Source of the DNA: Chrysoperla carnea
Lineage: Eukaryota; Arthropoda; Insecta; Neuroptera; Chrysopidae
Assembly (NCBI RefSeq): GCF_905475395.1
Contig: NC_058338.1
Coordinates: 7,516,935-7,580,934 of the forward strand
Direction of reading: 5' to 3'
Length of the DNA stretch: 64,000 nucleotides
Below, one piece after another: positions 12,528-24,811 of this stretch (the stretch's first letter is position 1; every line of letters begins with the position of its first letter). Made by a program: the position numbers and the translations under genes. Under the pieces are notes generated by a model that worked only from the letters and a program-made list of their open reading frames with translations, did no database searches and was not told where the DNA came from.

Positions 12528-12603
12528 GCTATTTTATGTAGTAAGCAAATATGATGTAAATGTATTTAGAACTATATCATATTTGTTTGCTGCATAAAAT
12601 GGT
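12528..12603 (+). ncRNA. Candidate RNA hairpin, pre-miRNA-sized
   Basis: Bases 12528-12558 pair with 12573-12603 without a bulge, giving a 31-bp stem and a 14-nt loop (12559-12572). Six pairs are not Watson-Crick (12528, 12530, 12539, 12542, 12545, 12556 with their partners), and all six are G-U pairs when the + strand is the RNA; on the - strand all six would be A-C mismatches. Size and shape fit a pre-miRNA, but transcription, processing and conservation cannot be seen. A foldback-transposon origin is the main alternative. A short related piece (about 'TATATTTGTTTGCAGTATAA') occurs at about 13107. Confidence 0.35.
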
Positions 12604-13985
12604 CAATTTAGTTAGGGATCAAGCCAAAAATATAAAGATGGAAATATTAAAATATAGCAAAGAACCTGTTGAGCGCATAAAAATGCAGTTTTCTTGTATG
12701 GGCGAACGATCTAATATAAGAAGCATCTAACGGAAAAATCGACTGAATTTCGATGTGGCAAATTAAAAAACACATTCTTTAATCGTAAAAGTAAATACGT
12801 GCAAGTAACATCATCAAAATGCGGTAATAGACCTTTTGAGCGCCTCTTTCATACAGCAAAAAATTACAATGTAAGTGTATTAATATTAATCTTACGTTGT
12901 ATTTTTTTGCTGGATGCGAGATGGAATAGACTTCAAAGAAAAATTATACGAAAAAGTACAATCAGTGCCTTCTGGAGGGAGATCAAAATGAAGTGTTTCT
13001 TTTTTGGCAATCGTGAAAGTTAACATTGGAGTTGGATAGTAGCCAATTTATTGCGACTTTTATGCTGCAAGGAAATATAATTTACCTGTATTGGAAGTAC
13101 ATTATATTTGTTTGCAGTATAAACGTGCAACCATGTACATGAGATACATCACATTCTCAATTCGGCGTTCACTTCTGCCCCCTTCTCATAGTGATTTAGT
13201 GTCATATAGAATTCCAAAGATTTTTTTCTCTTTAGCGCTTCATTTTGAGCCTTTGTTAGGAAGTAGTCTTTTGATTTTTCCTTTAAAATTTGTTTCACTT
13301 TATTGTAACTTCCCAATTGTAATTCTTGTCAATTGATTCCCCACTCACTAATTTTATTATTTATTCAATCCCTCCCAACCCAATTGCAGATAGAATTTCT
13401 GTATTGATTTCTTAGATAAGTTAATTCGAAAATAGTGCTGAAGGACAATCGATCACACAATTGGTTGTAGATCCAGAGAGACCTCCAATATTTTCTTATA
13501 AAAGTTTTGTGATACAACTGTTTGAAATTTTGCGTTTTTCAAAATTTTCCTTTAATACTTTTGATGAGTATATCTTTGAGAAAATTTTATTACACCCGAT
13601 ATAATATAATGTTAAGAGTATTTATACACACACCTACTTTGTTGCTATTGCATAGAAATAAAAATAATTGATGTAGTTTGAACATTAAACATGAGCACCT
13701 ATTTAATAAATGAATGACAAACATTCATTTTAGTCAGATGTTAAGATAACGGAAATGGAAGTGTTATTATGGTTACAGTTGAATAAATTGTTAATAATTG
13801 TAGGTGTAACTAACTCAACTATAGCTATTAGGTTGAGTTAACTCATTTATCATTGATTTTTAAATATATGTATTGCAACAGGTAACAGAACTATCATTTA
13901 CATTAACAGTATCTAAATTACCGTAATTTTATGGTACGAGAATTGGCAACGTTATTGAGACTGATTAACTTCCGATATTTCTTTT
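12604..13985. other. AT-rich stretch, no supported gene
   Basis: Two short open stretches (12799-13023 and 13091-13336) have no recognisable domain or splice context. No RNA gene or repeat boundary seen. Confidence 0.45.
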
Positions 13986-14084
13986 CTAATTGAACTTAGG
14001 CAGGCATGAAGTTCGTCTTACATTTCAGAGCGGTTGCATTCAGGACTTTGTCAAAAAAATTAGGGTAGAATATTTCAGACTTTC

Positions 14085-14260
14085 GGTTCAAATTTTGACG
14101 GTGGATTCTGTTAGAACTTGGAAAGTTAGACGAAAATTAAGAGAACAATTTTTCGATATATACCATAGTTTTTGAAATATTAATTGATTGCCTAAAGATT
14201 TAAGGAAAATTGCTTATAAAAAAATAACACACAAATGCCATTAATTTCATCACTTTAAGC
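14085..14260 (+). repeat. Dispersed repeat D
   Basis: Carries 'GGATTCTGTTAGAACTTGG', 'TTTTTCGATATATACCATAG' and ACACAAATGCCATTAATTTC. It matches 4500-4700 in the same orientation and 20240-20410 in reverse. No coding content. Confidence 0.55.
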
Positions 14261-14274
14261 AGATATTCAAGGAT

Positions 14275-14680
14275 TGTATAATACTAGGGATTTCAATAAA
14301 ACTTTATAAATACATTTTTTGATTAATCAAGTCTCCAAAAATCACAAAAAATTCCTAGGTCAGGCTTTTTATTATTATTTTATCGTTCAAAGTTTCTATA
14401 TCTAAAAATCTAGAGAGTGTTATTATAAAGCTATTTAAAATATTTAAAATATTTAGACAATCTTGTAGTTGATAATAATACCATAAAAATATAAGGTTAC
14501 CGATAATATAAAAACAAAATTTGAATTTAAGTATGAGTTCATCGAAGATCCATCATTTGATGAACAGAGACGACTATAGTTAGAGTATTGATGATTCAAG
14601 AGCGATATCTATATTATCAAATTTATAAGCAACACTTGCACACAATATATTATATATTTTTGTAGTTGTGTGTTATTGTA
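14275..14680 (+). repeat. Dispersed repeat F, + copy
   Basis: About 400 bp that reappears in reverse at 31905-32345. Shared blocks include 'TTTATCGTTCAAAG', 'CTCTAGA' near the centre, TCATTTGATGAACAGAGACG and 'AGAGTATTGATGATT'. No coding content. Confidence 0.7.
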
Positions 14681-16287
14681 AAGCTAAAAATAACTCATTA
14701 CTTGACTACAAAGCATGTATATGGTTTATATGTATGTACCGTGCAATAAACCAAATTTTTCTTGCAATACAGTAGGTTTACTATCACCTTAAATGTATTT
14801 TATGTTAAAAACGTAAACTTGAACAGCTTAAATCTATAAATTTAACACCGTAAGGGGTTTTAAAAAATTTAAAATTTACCTGTTTATAAAGGGCATGAAT
14901 AAGAATGCATATACTATATACGATTTAAAGATGTTCTAAGGAAAACGTGATTCTTTATGAATGCCCTTAAGTAATGCGGAATATCTGGAAGTTAAAAAAT
15001 AAGTACATTGCAATATTTATATTTTCTCAAAATAAAAACACTAATTTATGTAACAAATATGGAAAATCATAAGTAAATATCAGCAAAATTGATTGTAAAT
15101 ATTTATTTAAAAATGTGTTGCAATAAATTAAGTGCAAATATGTATATTTTATGCAGCGATTGTATGCTGCGAGATTGAAAACCCGTTGAATAAATTGTCT
15201 GCTGCATTTTTGATGGTGAATCTTCTCTGATAAATCTCTAGTTCGTGTTTCTTGAAATCTCTAGTTCTTGATTTTAAATCTCTTAACTTATGTTAATCTC
15301 TGAAACCTTAATTGAACAAACCAATATAGGTTGCAATGGTAGCTGAAAAATGATGGAACATTTAACATTGTTCGTTGGACAGACAAGAAAATTATACATA
15401 TTATGATGATAATAACTCAAATAAATATGACCTTGAACAATTATTATCACATAAATAAATATGTTATAATAATACTAATAATAAATTGTTTAACTACTCT
15501 ACACTTATCTAATATTATTATAAATATAATAAAAATTGCATTTGTTTTTTATGTTCACGCTTGACTGGTAATACACTAAAAATCACACTTAAATCAATAA
15601 AAAACAGGGTTAATTGAATACATACTCTATAAATATAGAAAATCCAGTATTATGAATTATATTATGCTATCGGTTTTAGTTTTAGTAAAAAATCCCTGTA
15701 GTAAAAAATGTGCTCATAAAAAATTTCATGATATATGATTTATTTAACAAAAAAAAATATGTGACTGACACTACGTGCAAATAGATGTCGCATTCGAGAG
15801 TGTTTTTAAATTTCGAATATCGTCCTGTATGTAGGATATGTGATTTAGAATTGTATCTGGGGCCAAATTATTGGAAAATAGAAAAATAAAGATCCTTACC
15901 AATTAAGAACCAAATTTATTGAAAAAATAAATCGTAAGTAATACTACAAAAGAATTTTATGGAATCACCCTTAAGGATGTATGAGCATGAAAACAATGTT
16001 TGATTTAAAGGCTCAAAATTTGTTTGTAGGTAGTCTTTTACTCAAAGAATATGTGGTTAAAATTTCAGCTTAGGTATCCGTGCAAATTTTTAAGAAAAAA
16101 GTCATTAAAAATCGATATAAAATACATTGGCTCTTATGGAGGAATCTCAAAAAACGACATATTTTGGAAGTTTTTGATAATTTTCATTTGGAATGAATGA
16201 AAACAAATTAAAAAAAAACTTTTTAATAGAAAGTAAACATATTAGCAATGAATTAGAAAAGAAAAAAACTAAGTGTCACCGTCCATA
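14681..16287. other. AT-rich stretch, no supported gene
   Basis: Nothing coding is visible. A single terminus of the foldback family (CTTAAGGATGTATGAGCATG) occurs at about 15970. Confidence 0.45.
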
Positions 16288-16617
16288 TAAGGGATGTAAG
16301 AGCAGGGTAGATTAAGGGTTGAAATTATTTTTATCTTATTTTCAACTTTGATGATGAATTTTGTTATAACTTCATGAATGTAGACGAAAAATAAGAATAA
16401 AATTTTTCGATATGTGTCTTGGTTTTCGAAATATCGAAAGCTAAATAATTAAACAAAATTTTCAATTTTCGATATTTTGAAAATTAAGTCAGATATCGAA
16501 AAATTGTATTCTTACTTTTCGTCTTATATCGTCAAGTAATAATATAAATTTATCATCAAAATTGAAAATATCTATTTTTAAATTTGTGCCCCCACTACCA
16601 TGCTCATACATCCTTAA
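16288..16617. mobile_element. Complete foldback element
   Basis: The left end TAAGGGATGTAAGAGCAGGG and the inverse of the right end, TTAAGGATGTATGAGCATGG, match. Inner blocks also mirror each other (for example TTGATGATGAATTTTGTTAT against the inverse of ATCATCAAAATTG). Nearly the whole 330 bp is two diverged inverted arms, as in foldback or MITE elements. No transposase. Confidence 0.75.
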
Positions 16618-17163
16618 GAAGTATTGTAGTAATCTTATATAATTGATGAACTAATTTTGAATGCAAAACTAATAGAAGAATATAGAAATATTTTAAGCTT
16701 TTTTGTCAAATCATTTGAATAAAAATTAGAGAAATCGATTTAATTGGTTTGAAAACTGAAGTCTGAATACTAATATTAAAATCTTTTATGAAATGTATAT
16801 AAATTATTAAAACGACAGCTATTTATTATGTTGGGCATAAATTAATATTAAATAATACCCTTCAGTCTTTAGGCACTTGGGGCTTCAACAATTTTCTAAT
16901 TAATTTTAGCTTTTTATTTTCAAAGGATTGGTACGTTAAATTATAAAGTATTTTATTTACATCACAAGTCATATGTCATATAATTTTTGAAAGATGTCAT
17001 CAGAGGTGATATTAAATTGTCATCACTTTCGAATGTAGACAATTTTTTACTAAATAAAGTTGCAAAGTTTTATGAGGGTTTACAGTATGGCTTGAAAATA
17101 AACAATGATGGCAAATGAAGTGAAATTTATAACGAAATAGTCTTTATAATTAAAATTACAATT

Positions 17164-18423
17164 GCCCAGCGAAGCGGGTGGGTAAAGTTTCTAAGATATC
17201 GCAATGTTTTGATCGATTTTTGTCCATATCTCAAAAACTATTCGACCAGTCAACAAATGCACCCGATTTTTGTAATTTTTGGGTCAAAATTACCTTATAT
17301 ACTGAGTTTTATCAAAATTGGACAAAAAAAAATTTTTCGATTTTTTGCAATTTTTTTAAGGGGTACCCCTTTGAAAAAATCGAGAAAATCGGAAAAAATA
17401 TTTTTGTCTTGGAATTTGATGAAACTCGGTGGATAGGGTAATTTTGATCCAAAAATTACAAAAATCAGGTTAATTTAATGATTGGATGCAGAGTTTCGAA
17501 GATATCGCAATATTTGTATCGATTTTTGCCCGTATCTCAAAAACTATTCAACCAGTCATTAAATGCATGTGATTTTTGTACTTTTTGGGTCAAAATTACC
17601 TTATAAACTGAGTTTTATCAAAATTGGACATAAAAAAAATTTTTCGATTTTTTGCAATTTTTTTAAGGGGTACCCCTTTGTAAAAATCGAGGAAAACTCA
17701 AAAAAAAATTTGTTTTGGAATTTGATGAAAATTGGTGGATAGGGTAATTTTGATCCAAAAATTACAAAAATCAGGTTAATTTAATGATTGGATGCAGAGT
17801 TTCGAAGATATCGCAATATTTGTATCGATTTTTGCCCGTATCTCAAAAACTATTCAACCAGTCATTAAATGCATGTGATTTTTGTACTTTTTGGGTCAAA
17901 ATTACCTTATAAACTGAGTTTTATCAAAATTGGACATAAAAAAAATTTTTCGATTTTTTGCAATTTTTTTAAGGGGTACCCCTTTGTAAAAATCGAGGAA
18001 AACTCAAAAAAAAATTTGTTTTGGAATTTGATGAAAATTGGTGGATGGGGTTTTTTTGATCCAAAAAGTGCAAATATCAGGTTAATTTAATGATTGGATG
18101 CAGAGTTTCGAAGATATCGCAATATTTGTATCGATTTTTGCCCGTATCTCAAAAACTATTCAACCAGTCAACAAATGCACCCGATTTTTGTAATTTTTGG
18201 GTCAAAATTACCTTATATACTGAGTTTTATCAAAATTGGTCAAAAAAAAAAATTTTTTGCAATTTTTTTAAATATCAGATTGGACCTATAGAAAGTTACT
18301 CCACCGAAAAATTAAAATCCATATAATTGTGAAAAAAAAAGGAGGATAAGTGAGTGCTGTAACGTGATAGTCTTTATTTTTAAAAAGGGAAATTGCCCAG
18401 GAAAGCGGGCGGGTATCTGTTAG
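17164..18423 (+). repeat. 306-bp tandem array bracketed by Helitron-like 3' ends
   Basis: The anchor GATATCGCAAT occurs at 17195, 17501, 17807 and 18113, exactly 306 bp apart. Each monomer contains 'AAGGGGTACCCCTTTG' (a palindrome) and a 'GTATCTCAAAAACTATTC' block; the last is truncated. Just left of the array lies ATTGCCCAGCGAAGCGGG (17161 on) and just right ATTGCCCAGGAAAGCGGG (18392 on), each preceded by the same ATAGTCTTTAT context. These match Helitron 3' hairpins seen at 21602 and 61612. The array therefore looks like tandem repeats carried inside or grown from a Helitron-type element. Confidence 0.75.
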
Positions 18424-20239
18424 TTAATTTTTATAAAATTTCTCTTTTTGTTTTTCTATATGATGGAAAATGGATGGTGGTGACATTCTGTAATAGCTGT
18501 AGATATTCAATGTACTTAATATGAGTATTGCATGGTTTTATTGAATTACAATACATTATAATATCATAATTATTGTGTAAGAATTATGAATACTTAAATA
18601 AAAACAACGTTACTACTTTCTTAACGCAATAAAAAGAGTCTTTTCATTCTTTTTATTCTTTTTTTAAATTGATGAGAATTCACAATCAATTGTACATTTT
18701 AACAATTTTTTATTAAACAAGATATTTTATGTTCATGCAACATTTAACGAATCTATCTTTATTTGAGCATAGATATCATGGAGACTACACACGGAGACCA
18801 AACTCAAGTGGGAGACTTGACAAAATTTGTCAACGAAATGATAGAAATTACTTGGACCACTAGCATCGCTAATGTTCCTTTTGCATCTTAGACCATTAAG
18901 TACATAGACTAAGCATCGCGTATCTTTCCGTATAGTAAGAGGTGTGCCAACATCTGAGGTAATTGCTTGGGTCAACATATATCAAACAGATATAGGGACA
19001 TTTAAATGTCAAATTTTCATATCACAAAATATTTTACATAAAACATCGTGATTTCACTAAACTTTTTCGCTTTTTGACTTGAAAATATTTATCATATATC
19101 AGTTAACATTTTTTCTTACGAATCTACAATGACAACAACACTTTGTTTTGACATTTCTACACCGCCGCCATGATGGATTCGACCATGTAAATATATTGCT
19201 TTAATCGTTGATGTTTTTCTTTTGCATCTACACATTCCTAATTTCTAACCTTTAAAAGTATTGTTAAGTGTTTATTATGACGTTTAATTAGAAATTTGCA
19301 CATGACAAAATACCGACACCTTCAAAAAGGTTCGTTTCCATAATGCCACAAGTCACAAGTTCACTTGTCAAAAGTTAGTTTTATACTTGGAGGTGTAGTA
19401 CACATTTAAAAAAATAAGCTAGTATAGCGCCACTTTCTCATAAATTGACAGTGAAACATTCAGGCTTCCGTAATTTTATACTTTTTCAGTTCAAATTGTG
19501 TTGAACTGAAAAAACAGAATTTGGCGAAAGAGCAATTTACGATTTAATATCCCTAAAATAACAACTTGATTTTTTACTTCCAATTAAAGATGTATGACGT
19601 ATGATTGTAAAAAAAAATTATATAATTATTATTATTTGTATATATTTATATTTTTTTAAATAGACACAATCAGGTGAAAGTAAAAGTTCTTTTTTTTTCA
19701 TAAAACATTACTTACGTACTTGTATTATTAAATTTTCTAACGCACAATTTTATTTTTTTAAATAGTACAGTGACGGATTTCTAACTAGCCCGCCCATATC
19801 ATTGTACACTTTTTTTAACGTGCAATTCGATTGCGATTTGTGTAACTCTAAATTATTTTCTGTGATATTCTAAAAATGCCTTCAAGAATTAATAATACTG
19901 TATAACTGTGATTGTGTACCGAACTTGTTGTTACCTACACTCAGGTTACCATTACGTTAAGATTAAGAAAAAGAATGATATCTAAAACAGGCATGGGCGA
20001 GTTATTTTAAGTCGAAGTCACCATTGTTATAACTTTATTATGTTTCATAAACTTTTATGTGTGTCTCTTTAATCAAGTCCGCATTACTCATAGAGAAGGA
20101 AGCAAGACTGGTATACAACTATTCAACCTATCTCAGTTTCTCTAATAGTAATGAGATAGGTAGAAAAAAAAATGTTGTCTCTCTGTCTTACTCGTATTTT
20201 TAAGTGAGGGACTTCTGTAAGTTCCATTTGTGGAGAAAC
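18424..20239. other. Intergenic, no supported gene
   Basis: A - strand open stretch at 18733-18978 has fairly balanced codons but no domain, splice sites or start context that I can defend. A short GC-rich patch with CCGCCGCCATGATGG lies at about 19163. No repeats with clear ends seen. Confidence 0.4.
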
Positions 20240-20410
20240 GAATGGCATTTGGGTGTTATTTCTTCTCAATTTCTTATAAATCTTTAAGCATCGTTATTTC
20301 AAAAACTCTGGTCCCTATCGAAAAATTCTACTCTTAATTTTCGTCTAATTTTCCCGTGTTCTAACAGAATCCACCCTCAAAATTTGAAACGTAAGTCTTA
20401 AATATTTGCA
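20240..20410 (-). repeat. Dispersed repeat D, reverse copy
   Basis: Reverse complement of the block at 14085-14260: 'AATGGCATTTGGGTGTTATT' here matches the ACACAAATGCCATT block there, and 'GTTCTAACAGAATCCACC' matches the inverse of 'GGATTCTGTTAGAAC'. Confidence 0.55.
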
Positions 20411-21158
20411 TACACTCATTTTTTTTAGAACGTCCTTAAGGAAGAATTGTTTTAAAAAAAATAACCTGGACAACACCCGTTTTTTATTACAGTAATAGTT
20501 ATATAAAACCGCCACTGTATTTAGCTTAAAAATAATTATTATTATTAAATGTATTATATTATTTATAATATAAATAAATTTAAAAAAAAAAAAAAGAGTT
20601 TGATTGCAGACAACTATAACTTGTAACTTAAAGAGTTAAGTATGATTTATAAGGTAGAAAGAAGTACTAAGTTACTAAGTAAGTAGTTAAGTTGTATTTG
20701 TAAACAGAATATTAATAACTAATTATAATTATTATTTGTAAAAGAAATCATTGTAATATTATTGCGTACATATTAAAGTAACAAAGTAATAATAGATTGT
20801 AATATTTTATCAACAATTTAATAATAAATATGACATGACTAGTATTATTGAATTGACAGCTTTAAGAGTATATATAATTCAAGATAAATTTCTAGATTCT
20901 AAAAATTTCTTTTTTAATGACATGACGAAAAATTATAATAAAAGTATTTGAATATACAAGAACCGGAATTTTAAATTAAGAAAGAAAACGTACAGAATCA
21001 TAAAACAGGCTTTTATTAGGTTGACTTGTATAGCCATCCATGTAGCTGTTTTTTATTAGATAAAAAAATTAAATTAGGAATCTATCATCTATACATGTAG
21101 GTAATAGAATTTGAAAATATGCTAATAAATAGAAAAGTGGCATTGAAGGGAAGAAATA

Positions 21159-21630
21159 TCACTACATATTATAAAACAAAGTCGCTTTTTCTGTCCCTAT
21201 GTCCCTATGTCCCTATGTACGCTTAAATCTTTGAAACTACGCAACGAATTTTGATGCGGTTTTTTTTAATAGATAGAGTGATTCAAGAGGAAGGTTTTAT
21301 GTATAATACATCCATATTATAGTAGAGTAAGGGGTTGAAATAGGGGTTGAAAGGGATATGCTTCAAAAACTAAAAAAGTTGTGCATCGATTAAGCTCAAA
21401 TATTGACACGATATACAACCAGCTTCAAAGATCTATTGTTTTTATGAGGGTAGAAATGTGTAGCGAGAAAGTGGGAAGGAATTATCGAATATTTACAAAT
21501 ATACCTAAGTGGGGTATCAAATAAAAGAGCATGACGTGTACATTACAAAACTGTTATCCCACGCAAGGAAATGTGGAGGGAGGGGTGCAAGTGGGGATGT
21601 TGCCCAGCAAAGCGGGTAGTTCACAGCTAG
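21159..21630 (+). mobile_element. Complete non-autonomous Helitron, 472 bp
   Basis: Begins with TC (21159-21160) and ends with CTAG (21627-21630), and sits between A (21158) and T (21631), the standard Helitron insertion site. Sixteen bases before CTAG lies the subterminal hairpin CCCAGCAAAGCGGG (CCC-GC stem, bulged A, AAA loop). The 5' region reads ATTATAAAACAAAGTCGC and is followed by a short TGTCCCTA microsatellite. There is no Rep/helicase frame, so it needs an autonomous partner. Confidence 0.9.
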
Positions 21631-22107
21631 TTATTTAATATTTTTTAATATTTAGGCTGCTGCTATTGTTTAATATTGTATTTAATATGCATGCAAATAT
21701 ATAAATTAAAATTTATTTATTATTATTTAAAATAAAATAATAAATTATTATTATTATTATTATTATGTTATTGTTTATAAAATATTATGTTATGAAATGC
21801 GTAAATAAATATAGGTTGGTCCCCCCTGGTCTGTTCACACATTGTTTTCTTAATATGGACAACGAAAACAAATAAAAAATATATTTATCACCTACATTTT
21901 AAAATACTAGTAAATTAGCAGTTACTTAAAGCTTATACGTGCGACATAGTCATGCCTAAAATGTACATAATAAACTGGTTAACTGTTGTTTGTTTTGTTC
22001 TGGAAAATATTTGCATCTCAAAAATTTTCATAAACATAATTTAAAAAAAAAAAAGTATATCAATCTTGAATATTTAACCATGGCCTTCTTATTCAAAGTC
22101 AAAAGTT

Positions 22108-22625
22108 CATAATTTGTGATCAAAATTAACCTAGATCTAATAGATTTCAAGTATGTAGAGACCTGGTCCTAGAATTAAGCACATTAGTGATAGCTAGCGA
22201 AAAACTGACATCGTAGCTGAAAAGAATAACCCAAAATTAGTGGGTTTCAAAAAAAAACTCCAATCAGATCGGATCAAATTTGCCTGTGTTATCAAGAAAA
22301 TTGAATTTTTTAACTTGATGACGTCACCAGAATCAAAAAAAATTTAATTTTACTCTATCACATCCAAATTTTATCCAATTTTGATCAACCAAGTATGTAA
22401 TCCTACTAAATTTGGGTCATACTTTTCAAATTTGTGTTCAAAATTTACCTAGCTCTAATAGGTTTCAAGAATGTGGGGTCCTGGACATGGAATTAAACAC
22501 ATTTGTAATAGGTAGCGAAAAACTGACATCGCAGTTGAAAAGAATAACCCAAAATTAGTGGGTTTCAAAAAAATTCCAATAAGATCGGAACAAATTTGTC
22601 TGAATTATCAAAAAAATCGTTTAAA
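22108..22625 (+). repeat. 316-bp satellite family, about 1.6 copies
   Basis: Same orientation as the 3.2-kb locus; recognised by ATGTAATCCTACTAAATTTG, TAGCGAAAAACTGACATCG and ATGACGTCACCAG. More diverged than the main array. Confidence 0.75.
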
Positions 22626-22829
22626 AAAAAATTGTCTATAAATAATGCATATTTAGTTAAAAATGTATAAGAGTGACACCCTGTTTTAAAAGAGAATTAT
22701 AATATAATTCCGGTAGTTTGAGAGATGAGTAGTAATATCTTATTGTTATTAATTTTGTCTCAAAAGAACAATTATGGTAAATTATTCCATTTAAATATGT
22801 ACATCTTCAATGAATTTGTAATTATATAG

Positions 22830-23110
22830 TTTTATACAAGGCTAATCAAAATTACGTTTTCATATTTGAAGGTACTTTCTACAATTTGTGGATGTATTTT
22901 CTAGAATTTTTTTTGTCGTTTATCGAGAATTTTTCACAAGGTTACTAGTTGAAGCTACATGCAAATTTTCTATTGAATATCTTTTATAGTTTTGGAGAAG
23001 AAGATACATCAAAGTTTTGTCTTAATTTGTGCCCTCACTAGTGATCAGTAATGATTACGAAAAATGCTTCAAACAAAAGTTGTTTATTTTTTTATGAGAA
23101 ACATTTCCTT
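22830..23110 (+). repeat. Repeat A, interior fragment
   Basis: Matches the middle of repeat A ('TGAAGCTACATGCAAATTTT', 'CAAAGTTTTGTCTTAATTTG', 'ACAAAAGTTGTTTATTTTTT'). Neither terminus is present. Confidence 0.6.
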
Positions 23111-23359
23111 TTTCTGCCAAATGACGATGCATATTTAAAAGAACACATGTTTATTAGAAAGTCTTCGATCCAGAAATCGCGTCAGATATTCCCGCACTGA
23201 CATTAAGTTAATCTTAAGAAAAATAGCAACTTAAAAAATAAAAAACACAAATATAAACGATCAAATGTCACCATAACAGCAATATGGCAAAACAATTAAA
23301 TGACCTACAAAATTTATTTACTATTAAGTTTACTCCTCTTGTGACTATTAACTTTGGAG

Positions 23360-23490
23360 ACATAATAGTACCGTATAACTCCTAAACTATTGGATTTTTG
23401 ACAAAAGTATATAAGGCACTTTCGACTTAAAATTGTACAAAGATTACGCTGTTAAGCTATGTCCATCTAGTTACGGGACACCCTGTATAT
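23360..23490 (+). repeat. Transposon end related to the 26.5-kb relic
   Basis: Shares 'CTATTGGATTTT', AAAGTATATA and GGCACTTTCGACTTAAAATTG with 26500-26625 and ends with GGGACACCCTGTATA, a frequent terminal motif of insect DNA elements. Confidence 0.55.
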
Positions 23491-24781
23491 ACTAAATTGT
23501 GCGTTTTTTATGACACAGAGTATACCTAGTTAAAAATGTATTTTTATCTATGCCTTGTGTTACATCATTTTATCGTTTTCTAAGAGTTTGTTCTATTCTT
23601 CAAAAATTTAAGTACCTATTACAAATTTTTAACTTTTTCTTAATTTATATTTCTGTTAGTTCCCTTCTAACAATAAGAGAAACTTTGTATTTTTTTTGTT
23701 CAAAATTTAATAAAAAAAAGAATATCAACGTAATACGTAATTTTATAAAAAGAAATAAACTTCCTAATTTAATTTATTATTATTAATTTTATATTGAAAA
23801 TATTATATTTTATAATATTAAAAATATTAATTATTTTTGCTTTCTTTTTTTTATTCTTTTTTAAATTTCATTTATTTATTTGTTTAATTAATTTGTTTCG
23901 GAAGGAAATAATTTGTTGTTATTTATTTTTTATATAAATTGTAATTATTGTGATTTTAATGTTATTTAAAACATCAGAGTAGTTTTTATACATTTCACTT
24001 AGGTATTAGGTACTGTTTGGGAGAAATTTTTCATTATTATTTATTTAATTGTTTTGGGAAATTACATTTTATCTTTCTGATAGAAAGTATTTGTTTGTAT
24101 TCTGAAAATTGAAACCAATATTTTATTACAAAATTGTTTTTACTCAAAAGTAGAATTCGGTGAGAAATAAAACAGTAATAAAATTGAAATATGGTAAATA
24201 CAAGTTTTGATGACAAAGTAAGCATAAAATTTGAAATTTCAGGAGTTTCAGAAAAGAAAAGTGGAAATTATATGAGTCCTTGCCTACTTTGAAGAAAAAT
24301 AAAACGGGAAATGATAAACAGAAATAATATTCTTTTAATAATCATTTGCAGCGTTTTTTTATTACAGTAATAAAAAAAATTGTTTTTGAAAATATATCAG
24401 GTGAAATAAATATTTTTTTATCATTACAGTAGAACATCGCTTAATTATATTTTATTAACCACAATCCTCTAAGATTACACTTTAATTTGAAAAAAATGTA
24501 CAGTAAAAATACTGTCACGATGGGAATGTAACATAGACTAGGTACTTTTTAACCGAGAAAAACATCTAGGGAAGCATCCATAAAGCACGTGTCTCGGTCA
24601 AGACGGCGAGAGAATTAGTTTAACAGCTACGCTGAGCTACATCTCAGAGGAGGGATGGTAATGAAATCAAGTTCCGTAACTTTCTTGCTATATTTTATTT
24701 TGGCACAATAAAACTAATTTGCAGTTTAAGTTGCGATAATATGTATATTTAATTTAATACATTGGGTATTTTTATATTTTA
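23491..24781. other. AT-rich stretch, no supported gene
   Basis: Several low-complexity open stretches (23550-23786 +, 24037-24225 -) are dominated by Phe, Leu, Ile, Lys and Asn codons and look random. No RNA gene or repeat boundary recognised. Confidence 0.4.
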
Positions 24782-24811
24782 CTAGATGCACCGGTGAACT
24801 TCGTTTCACCT
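24782..24811 (-). mobile_element. Helitron 3' terminus, different family
   Basis: On the - strand the order is hairpin GGTGAAACGAAGTTCACC (24793-24810), a short spacer and CTAG (24785 to 24782), followed by T. This is the Helitron 3' signature with a stem different from the 21.6-kb element. The 5' end, expected at higher coordinates, could not be placed. Confidence 0.65.

Noticed and set aside
13091-13336. 81-codon + strand frame
   Set aside because: No domain, no splice context; overlaps a fragment similar to the hairpin arm at 12573.
17178-18326. Overlapping open frames of 65-87 codons in the 306-bp array
   Set aside because: Same reason: two frames are open at once and both follow the repeat, not coding constraint.
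18733-18978. 81-codon - strand open frame
   Set aside because: Composition is fairly balanced, but there is no domain, no partner exon and no start context to support a gene.
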